DNA of 64,000 nucleotides, from contig NC_091049.1 in NCBI RefSeq assembly GCF_963966145.1, positions 5,580,001-5,644,000 of the forward strand. The letters are read 5' to 3'. Shown piece by piece: positions 55,961 through 64,000 of the stretch. The notes under the pieces are model-generated. The model was not told the origin of the DNA, ran no database searches, and saw nothing but the letters and a program-made list of their open reading frames with translations. This stretch comes from Tenebrio molitor. Lineage: Eukaryota; Arthropoda; Insecta; Coleoptera; Tenebrionidae. Both the position numbers and the translations under genes were made by a program. Numbering within the stretch: the stretch's first letter is position 1; each line of letters opens with the position of its first letter.

Positions 55961-57634
55961 ATAAACTGTCATGGAAATAATATTATTTGTTTTACATTAT
56001 AATTAAACAAACACTCGACGACTAGTGGTGCACTTTAAATTATATTTTATTAAATAAACAAACACGTTTCGGAGTGATTAATGTGGATAATTACAGTTTT
56101 TCAATAACTGTTTATCGTCTTGACGTTGACAAATGTGACAGTTTACAGTTATTATTTCGTTTAATGTTATTAGAAGAGATATTAATAGAGTAGTATTAGT
56201 AAGGAAAAGAAAAGTACTGGACAAAACCAATAAATTACAGAAAATTGAGCAAATAAATCCAAAGTTGTTCTCTTTTTATATGAAAAGTGAATAAGAAAAA
56301 GCTTTCAAAAATTATAAATAGCAGAAAATGCGAATCTGGAATTCTGTTCCATTTTTCAACATTTTTATTTTTCGTTCTAGATATACTCGTAAGTTCAGTA
56401 GGTTTTTTTTTAAAGAAATTGTCTCAATCTTTACTGATTTTTCTTTTCGATAGCTTCTCAAATTTTCTTAATTTTCACATTTATTGCTTTAATTATTGTT
56501 TATTCTTCCTCTCGCATATTGTCCGTTACCCGATTAGTAATCTTTTTGTTTCTACTCTCTAGTCTTCTAACTTTAATTATGTTCCTTCAAGTCTCATTTT
56601 TCTTTATTCTGATATTTGTACGTATAAGTTCAATTTTTTGGCGCCCCTCGTACATTATTATTATTCCCGGGCAGTAACAATTAGTTTCGTGCGTCACGCC
56701 GTCACGCTCCGAGGTGAAAGGTTCATTCGTGTAAGTTCGGGAGAGCCGTGTTTAAACGAACGAGCGAGAAACAGTCAGCTGTGCGCCACTTCCAATTTTT
56801 TTCTCTATTTGTCTTGCTCTGGTTGTCTACGAATATCATTTTACCTCCAATTTTGCATAACTCTCTGTTTTTTCTTTATATAAATTTCCTACATTCTCAT
56901 TTTCTTTTTTTGTAATTCCTGATAATAGTAACAATAATATAACATCATCATATGGTTTACTTCATTTTTTCTCTATTCTTCTTAGAAACTTCTAACTTTT
57001 CTTCTCTTCTTTGAACACTCATCACTTAAGGTTCAATTTTTTAAATTATCTTCATGTTCTGGTTATAAAAAAATATATACCTGTAAAAATCATTTAGTCT
57101 CTCGTTTTTCTTCTGATTCTCTGTTTATTCTAAAATTACATTTTATTTTACAATTATTTCCTTACGTAAATCTCCCGCACTTCTTCTTTCCTAATTTCTA
57201 ATTATCACATTGTTTGTGATAATTATATCCTGGGAAGGACGGATATTGTAGGTAATGCAGTAATCAATTATTCTCCTATATTCTAATTTTTAACTGAATA
57301 TTGCCAAATCAACATCAAATAAAAAAAAAAGAAAAAAGCAGAAACAACAAAAAACTGAGTAGATTATGTATTATTTTGTATTTTTTTTCGAATTATTTAT
57401 TTTTGTTTTATTACACCTATTTACGTTTCGATATTAGGTACTTTATCCACTTTTCAAATATTTTTCCATTGTTTGTTTCCTTTTTTCTCTTCTGTTGCCT
57501 TCACTATTCCAAAATGTTGAGTTTTTCCATTTTTTTTATGTTATTCGTCAATAAACACTAATCTCAATTAATTTTATTTCATCCACATTTTTTTAATGTT
57601 GTTGTTTTCACATTAATTTTCTTTTTTGAATATA
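55961..57634. other. Pyrimidine-biased AT-rich block
   Basis: From about 56,280 the plus strand is dominated by T and C (TTTTTC, TTCTTC, CTTTTC words). Open frames rich in F, L and S follow from the composition. No gene. Confidence 0.4.
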
Positions 57635-58171
57635 CAGGGTGTTTCAAAACTGTCGCCAAAAATGTGCAGAGCATGATAAAATATGCTATGCTGAATAATA
57701 AATAAATCATTAAAAAAAAGTAAAGAGTTGCAAAGGCTGAAACAAAGAGATCATGTATCTAAACACTTTATGTGTCTAAACGTGTTCATATTATTTTAAG
57801 ATGGCTACATGGACATAAATAACATGTTCCATTTAAAAAAACTGTTTTCCTTCTTTTACCAGGCTTTCTAAATGCTCGTTTCTTTTTTTTAATTTACATT
57901 TGGCAACATCGATTACCTTACAATTTGCAATGTATAGGTCTTTGCTATGACTGTACAGTATACCTAATAAAACGGTTGCTGTGATTCTTGCTGTTTATCA
58001 TCATTATCATATTCAGAACATCTTCTGTACAATGTTGTCACTTTTATAGGGATTTAAGCCTCGGTAAAACCATACAGACGCATAGAAAAGAACGTTTGAT
58101 AACGATTTCGCGTCAATAGGTATTGGAAATTGCTGTGTAACATTTTTTGGCGATAGTTTTGGAACACGCTG
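57635..58171. mobile_element. TIR element family B, uninterrupted copy
   Basis: 537 bp with TA flanks. Ends CAGGGTGTTTCAAAACTGTC, then GCCAAAA and TTTTTTGGCGATAGTTTTGG, then AACACGCTG. No transposase frame; this copy defines the unbroken element. Confidence 0.87.
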
Positions 58172-58870
58172 TATATTAAAAAAAAACAACAAAAGAAAAT
58201 AAAGAATCAAGAGAAGAATGTGGAAAAGCATTCAAAAACAGTTAAGCCTTTTCCGTTGCTCTATCCTCTTTTTCCACAACTCCATTTACATTTTAAAATA
58301 TTAGTGCTTTCTTATTTTCACATTTCACTCTTACCCACGTTACCAAACTGTTAATCGTAAAACCAAAGAACAAAAACGATTTAAAAAATATCACTGAAAA
58401 AAAAACAGTTTGAAAACCAGATGAATGTGAAATCTTTTCGGACCACTGAATGGGTACTTTTTCTTATTTGTTTTCTCTTTCTTTCATTAGACACATTCTA
58501 CAATTTTTCATTTGTACTCTGCATTTTCTTTGTTTATCAAAAATTTTCTCCTCCATCTTCCTCTTAAATACAGTACATTTTCCAATTATTTCAGTAAACA
58601 TAAATCTCGAATTCAATATTTAACTTTTTGCAAGTGTTCTGCTCTCTTTCCTACCCAATTTCGTTCCCTTTCATTTTTCGTTTCCTTTACAGGAAGAAAT
58701 GGAGCAACGGTAATAAAAATTTAAAAAAATGTCAACAAGACCAAAGGAACGATTAATTAATTAATCGACAATGAATTCTCTTCCGCTGAGAATAAAAATC
58801 CTGTTAAATTTAAGATTTACAGTGAGGAAGCGATAATGATCCTGGACGTAGAAACAAACAAATCATTTTA
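58172..58870. other. AT-rich, pyrimidine-biased spacer
   Basis: Nothing definable. Confidence 0.45.
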
Positions 58871-60480
58871 AATGTGACGTTGATTTACATGGCCCATTAA
58901 AAGTCATTATCAATTAAACGATCAAGTCATGGCACACTTGACGACACCGGTGATCATTCAGATCGTGACAAACGAAGTGAAGTGATCACTTTGGAGTGCA
59001 GATTGGTAGTTTTAGTGACGTTTCAAATTGGGGGTGGCCTTTTCGCTATCAAATTATGTACCAACTTAACAATAATAACAGGGCGCTCTTCCACGATTCC
59101 CATCACGCAATCTCTGAAAAACTCGTGTAAAAATCAACTTCCAACTTCCGGTTACGTAATCGGAGATCCAGTTGTCGGGGAAAATCGCATGGCGTGAGCG
59201 CGTGCCAACTTCAAACCACTATAATCACAGTCATGCCAACCTACCTCCTTTGACAACCTACCATTACACACCCGAATCCGGAGAGAGAAGCAGAAAAAAA
59301 TCGACGCGTACGATCGCGACGGACAGCCGAATCGACGTCGCGTCACGTGACTTTGACGTTTCGTTTCGATCGTGAGAAACGTCGTCGAGCGTTTTGGAAA
59401 AAAGAGTCAGTCGCCCACGCTCCCTCCGACGCATGATGGAAAGAGTGTTTTGTAATCAGCACTCGCCCCACCCCTAATCTAATAACCTCGAAAAATATTC
59501 ATAGCCTACTAATTACGGGTCTGCCATCGAACCGTCTATTATAAAGAAGCAGAGGCGGTGCCGGGACGAAAACAGAAGAACGTCGGGGAGTTTGGCCATT
59601 ATCTCTCTCGGCCTGAACGCATCAAGACGGCCGGGCACCGGAAAAATCGCCACCGACCGCCACAGACCCAAACAAAAGCGGATCGCCGGGACGCGGCGCG
59701 CGCCCGTTTCGACCGACGCGCGACGCGACCGCCCGGCCCGCGCGCGGTCCCGACGCCCGCGTCCGACGCAACGCGAGCACCGCCGTCCGAGCGGGGCGCG
59801 CCCGCCGCCTCCGGCCCTCTATCTCGTCTGAGTTCGGTGGCCGTGCATCAAGGTATGCCTCGGTGAAAACAGATGAACGCTGAAACAGAGAAGTGGGCGT
59901 GTCGGTGGTCCCATGAATGATGATCCTTGGCGAACTCGAAGTTATTAACTCTCGCGGCCGCCCTGCCCCTCGCCCCCCGCCGTCCGGGAATATGAGGCAA
60001 TAAAAATTCCGGGGGTTGATGGCGATGGAGATGGGACGACGATGACGACGGAGGAGCGGCGGCCCGACGTGGAAGAAATGTGGTGCGGGCGAAACGCGAG
60101 GGGGAGAAAATCGCCGGCGGATTTTTCGGGAGGACGTTAGTCTTTTGTTCGGTTTGTACACGGCGAGGCGATCGCAGTAGGCCCTGACGACTTCTTAGCA
60201 GCGGGGCGCAACCAATCTTGGCACTCTTGACGGCTAACAAATAGACAGGCATCAGTCATCGCGGGATGAATGATGACCCCGTGGCCCACTCGAAACAATC
60301 GAGAGGTTTGAACTCGGGAGATCTACAGGGTGATCGATAACAGACAAAATGCGAGATAACATGTCCCGTTCTGCAGGACTCGGACACACCAAGAAGGTAT
60401 CAGGAAAATCTGATCGAGAGTGCTTTGAAAAATTCGACGAACGTATGTCCAGCATGATATGTTACGTTTGGCTAAGTGGC
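58871..60480 (+). promoter_or_regulatory. CpG-rich island 13 with possible TATA box and first exon
   Basis: TATAAA at 59540-59545 is followed by very CpG-rich DNA (59,570-60,250) and by a good splice donor AAG|GTATGC at 59853. This is the arrangement expected of a plus-strand promoter and GC-rich non-coding first exon (about 59,570-59,852). No ATG-initiated protein is convincing. An imperfect direct repeat (ATGAATGATGATCCTTGG at 59913; ATGAATGATGACCCCGTGG at 60266) lies about 353 bp apart. Confidence 0.4.
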
Positions 60481-60855
60481 AAACCAACCCACCCACGATG
60501 ATATTTTACAATTATGCCCAAAAAAAAACCTATTTAAAACAATAGAGTACAAAATGAAAAAAGATGACGCTTCATAAATTGGAGGTTAAAACGGTTACAG
60601 CTGCAAGGTCTTAACATACGGAAAATAAACAAAATTTTTTACAAAGTACCTTTGTTTTTTATTTTGACACCTCCACCATACTGGAAAGAATAAAATTCCT
60701 GAAATTTATGTCGTTAATTTGTGTCAAAATCGTCGGATACGTCAATTTGCATTTCTAAATTGTCATCTTTTTGCATCTTTTTTTTCCACTCGGTGGCGGC
60801 AACTCAAAAATTTGAAATGTCAACAGGGATCGACAGACAGTTTTCTCCTCTTCCT

Positions 60856-60898
60856 CTTCAACGCCAACTTTGGCGAGAAATTTAAATGATCACCCGAT
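60856..60898. mobile_element. MITE family A, solo right end (type 1)
   Basis: CTTCAACGCCAACTTTGGCG, then AGAAATTTAAATGATCACCCG; the left half is absent. Confidence 0.7.
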
Positions 60899-62580
60899 AT
60901 ATTCACTTTCGATCTTATGGTTTTATAGTTTTCACATTTTAAACCCTTTCTCCCTTAAATTTTTTGAGCTATGTACTTCCTACTAACATTTTTCTACGCC
61001 ATCATTCATTTTTTTTTTTTTTAATGATTGTTTCGTGCAGTTTTAACTTTTGAGTAGAAAAAATGTTTATTTTTTTTATAAATAAGGCATGTTACTCTTT
61101 TGATGACAACTTTGATCATTTTTGATCTAAATAAATCATTCATCTTTTCCTTTATGCACACCTTTGACGTGTGTAAAATATTTTTGTTCGATACCTCCCT
61201 AGAAAGTGAGTCTGTAATTCTGTATCCATAGTGAAGGTTTCTCTTTCGTTCACTTCTCTTTCGCTCACTGTCTTACAGTAACTGGTTTTTATTCTCTCCT
61301 ATTTTTTTTTTAATTCTTTCTGATAATGTAATTTTGATCGTTTATTTTGTATTTTATTTTTTTCCATAACAACAGATCCGTCCAAAAATGTGATTTATTT
61401 TTATTTAAAATTTTGATTAAGAAGTTAATAATCTCGGGGAGTATCGAACAAAACCAAATGCAGCACGCGAGAATAAGGCCGCTTTCTTTCACTTGAATTG
61501 CACGCAATTTGCGTGAACGAAAGCTTTACTTTCCTCACTCTTACTGTAAATACATTTCCAATCAGTTTTCATTTACGTTCATCCTTTAACAATTTTCTGC
61601 CATTCGTTTCTAACTTATTCCTTTTTCTCTTCAAGTTTAGACTCACATCTCTGCTTTTTCAACGCTATTTCTTCTTCCAATCTCGCCCTAGATGTAGTAT
61701 TGGTTCTTTCAATTTTTTTTTGCAACTGGTGTCTTTTGTTTATATTTTTTTCTTACAAGTTCTCATCTTTTCTTCCAACCAGGAGTCGTCACTATAATTC
61801 GCTGTGCTTCTACACACTCGCTCGCCTTCTTGTTCAATCTAAATTGTTTATTCGTTTTATTTTCATTTCCGAGCTTTCAGATGATTTTCTTTTCTTTTTT
61901 TCTGAACGTCCTTCCTGAATAACTTGATATTTCTATTGATCCTTTACGTGTGTAGACTTTTCAATCATCGCTCTTCTTTCTTCTGATCTTTAACTTCTTT
62001 TTTATTTGTTTCGCTCTTGGTCTATCTATATCATCTCCATTACTTCCATAATATTCTTTCTTCACTTTCTTTACTTATACCAAAAAGCTTTCTTTCTTCT
62101 ATTCACTTGTTCTTCGATCTCTAGATATCTTGTCAGTCCTGCATTTCTTCATTTGCCGCTTCTTTTCTGTCCGAATCCTACCTATCTACCTAGAATCTTT
62201 GATTCCTTCTTTCTTTCATTCCTCTTTACATTTAACCTCTCTTCCAAGATTCTTTCAATGGATCTTTCAAATTTCATTTATTCCGTTCTTTTGTTCAAAA
62301 ATAAGACAGCTTCCTCGGCTGTATTAAAAATGTCTTCTTCCATTCTTCTTACCTTTCTACTAATTTTCTTCTACCTAATTCAACTTTACCAGCCGCCTTT
62401 TTCACCTTTTCAACTAATGAACTTTCTCTTTTATCTTTCGCCATCCTCTATCTCAACATCGTTCCTAAACACCGCACCGCTTCGTAATTTCCATTCAACT
62501 TTCATCTTCCCAATCCAGTACTCCTCATAATTACTTGGTTTTTATTTAAACGTTGCGCCCCTTTCATCTTACCGCCTCGC
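60899..62580. other. Pyrimidine-biased AT-rich block
   Basis: T/C-rich plus strand, especially 61,500-62,500 (TTCTTTC, CTTCTT words). Long F/S/L frames are compositional. Equivalent to the 56-57 kb block and the complement of the 25-26 kb block. Confidence 0.4.
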
Positions 62581-64000
62581 CAGACTCTCCACTTTTTCCG
62601 AGAACTTCTTGATCATTTCACGATCAATCACTGTCTTCTCCACTCACCCTCCTGCCTGCGATTACGTTCCTCCCCCGCCACCCCTTTTCTTCCGCAACCG
62701 CACACTCTGCAAACCACCCCCGACGCTGAATAAACAAACCAACGTTTCAGTTTTTCCACCGGCAAAACCCGGAATAAAGGATAATGAGGGAATTTCGATC
62801 CGGCACGTAAATTCGGCGCGCGGAAAGGGCTCTAAACCCGTTGACAGTCAATAAGCCGGGGCTTAAACCCTCCACCGATTTCAAACCGGGCACTGCACGG
62901 ACGCTTTACCCCCGTATCCGTGATACCGGAGTTGCGGCGTTCGGCCCGTTCCTGGACTTTGCATCAAAGCTCGCCCAAATCTCCGAAAGCTCTCTCATTT
63001 TCAACGGGACGACGCGCCACACCGTCTTGCGATCGAATCCGGAAAAAGACGATTTCCGGAGGCTCTCCGGGTGAGACCTAGCAACGAGTCATCTCGCTCT
63101 CCGATTTAATTAAGAAAGTTGTGCAGAAAAAAAGTGATTGGTGCATCGTGAGAGTCAGCAACGTCTGCCCGAATTTCACTTCTCGACGACTAGGAAATCT
63201 GATCTATTTGTAGATAATGAAAGGTCTCCCATTCACCACACGATATAATGTCCCATTGAAAACGAGCCCAGCTGAACACGTGTTCGTTGTCATAATTTCA
63301 TAAAAAAACACAATGAAAGCGAGACAACCCAAATCGTTTCGGCTACCGTAGCTTATCTCCTGGTATGAGTTGACAGCGGGCCAGACCACCTCGCCGGCCC
63401 CGGCCCGCCGCGACCCCGCCGCCAACCATCTGGTCCACCTTACCTTATCGTAGATCTGAGTGCGACGAAAAAACCGTATCCGTGTCGTTTTCGGGAGCGC
63501 CTCGGTGTGGGCCCGTCCGGTCCTGGCCCGAACAATGGGTGCTTCGGTCGGCGTCCTGCTGTCAGGATCTGGAACGAGAAGAAATCCCAGGATTAGTTGA
63601 TTCCGATAAGGTGGGGGCATTGTTGTCGTTTCCTGTATGAAATTGCCACACGCGTGAACGTTCAAGGTCGTCTCATTAATAATTTCGTCTGATGCTTGAT
63701 CGATAGGTGTTTATCTTGCAGAGAGGATCGCGCCGTTGGGGGTCCACACCCGTCCGAGGGTCACCGGCTCGGATTCCACGCGAGAAATCCACTCAGAAAT
63801 CGACGAAAGTGCGGCAGGATGGGGCACGGCCGCACCCCACGAGGGTCCCACGAATCGCGCGGTTTAAAACGCATCGATCGGTTCGGTTTCGCATGTTTCG
63901 TCGGGAACTGTTGCAGAATGAAATGTTTTTGCATGTTTTCGTACACGTAGAGTCGGTTTTTTTAAATTTTGATTCAATTTGTTGGTGGTGCTGGATGTCC
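62581..64000. other. GC-richer island 14 at the right edge
   Basis: Mostly CpG-rich. It holds the minus-strand exon candidate at 63444-63568, a plus-strand donor-like GGGTGAGAC at about 63070, and a plus-strand acceptor-like TTTATCTTGCAG at 63710-63721. Whether a gene crosses the window edge cannot be settled here. Confidence 0.3.
63444..63568 (-). other. Candidate internal exon on the minus strand
   Basis: On the minus strand a branch-point-like ACTAAT, a pyrimidine tract and TTCCAG (ending at 63569) precede 125 bp that end GATAAG|GTAAGG. Two of three frames are open; the more protein-like reads P-D-S-R-T-P-T-E-A-P...R-F-F-R-R-T-Q-I-Y-D-K. I do not recognise either translation, and no neighbouring exon was found, so it may be a 5' UTR exon or chance. 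Confidence 0.3.

Noticed and set aside
59622..60161. 179-codon minus-strand frame in the CpG island
   Set aside because: Arg/Pro/Ala-rich compositional frame without a family match, overlapped by an equally long plus-strand frame.
62006..62530. 174-codon frame rich in F, L and S that looks like a membrane protein
   Set aside because: A direct result of T/C-rich DNA; no conserved pattern, no splice sites and similar frames in the other T/C blocks.
1..64000. CRISPR arrays, bacterial operons, rRNA genes and viral genes
   Set aside because: None present: spliced metazoan genes throughout the left part, no regularly spaced direct repeats with unique spacers, no rRNA-like sequence, and no viral protein signature that I can recognise.

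Overview
The window is eukaryotic nuclear DNA from an insect, most likely a beetle. The evidence is a set of intron-containing genes with metazoan protein families, many introns of only about 50 bp, a ZAD-type C2H2 zinc-finger protein (an arthropod-expanded family), strongly GC-biased exons in AT-rich surroundings, and many small TA-flanked DNA elements ending in CAGGGTG/CACCCTG. The species cannot be named from the sequence alone.

Positions 1-13,600 are a compact housekeeping cluster. In order: the 3' end of a leucine-rich-repeat gene (+); the phosphorylase kinase gamma catalytic subunit (+, nine exons); a ZAD plus 11-finger zinc-finger protein (+); RNA polymerase II subunit RPB9/RpII15 (-, four exons, tail to tail with the zinc-finger gene, stop codons 52 bp apart); a GC-rich divergent promoter region with four CACGTG E-boxes; the Max-network repressor Mnt (+); the BRD7/BRD9 bromodomain subunit of the PBAF/ncBAF SWI/SNF complexes (+); and an uncharacterised 128-residue protein with one C-terminal hydrophobic segment (+). 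All exon structures were built by hand from reading frames, GT/AG sites and family alignment from memory.

Positions 13,600-64,000 hold no gene I can recognise. They alternate between GC-richer, low-repeat islands of about 0.7-1.6 kb (candidate cis-regulatory or first-exon DNA, with repeated short motifs such as TTTGATAATGATC, ATCACGTGACC and TTAACTATTCCC) and AT-rich stretches full of non-autonomous DNA transposons. At least ten families of terminal-inverted-repeat elements are visible, several with two or more copies and two showing nested insertion. Two broken protein remnants of mobile elements occur: a mariner/Tc-like transposase N-terminus near 42 kb and a Crypton/tyrosine-recombinase-like fragment near 54.2 kb. 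Long blocks with purine- or pyrimidine-biased strands (25.4-26.8, 56.3-57.6, 61.0-62.5 kb) have no assigned origin. One candidate minus-strand exon (63,444-63,568) and one candidate plus-strand TATA box/first exon (59,540-59,852) suggest that transcription units may start or pass through the right end.

The gene cluster looks like ordinary euchromatic housekeeping DNA, and the right three quarters like a regulatory desert. I found no convincing new multi-gene system. The items most worth following are the uncharacterised small protein, the MITE families and their nesting, the compact ZNF/RPB9 3' junction, and the motif clusters in the islands.
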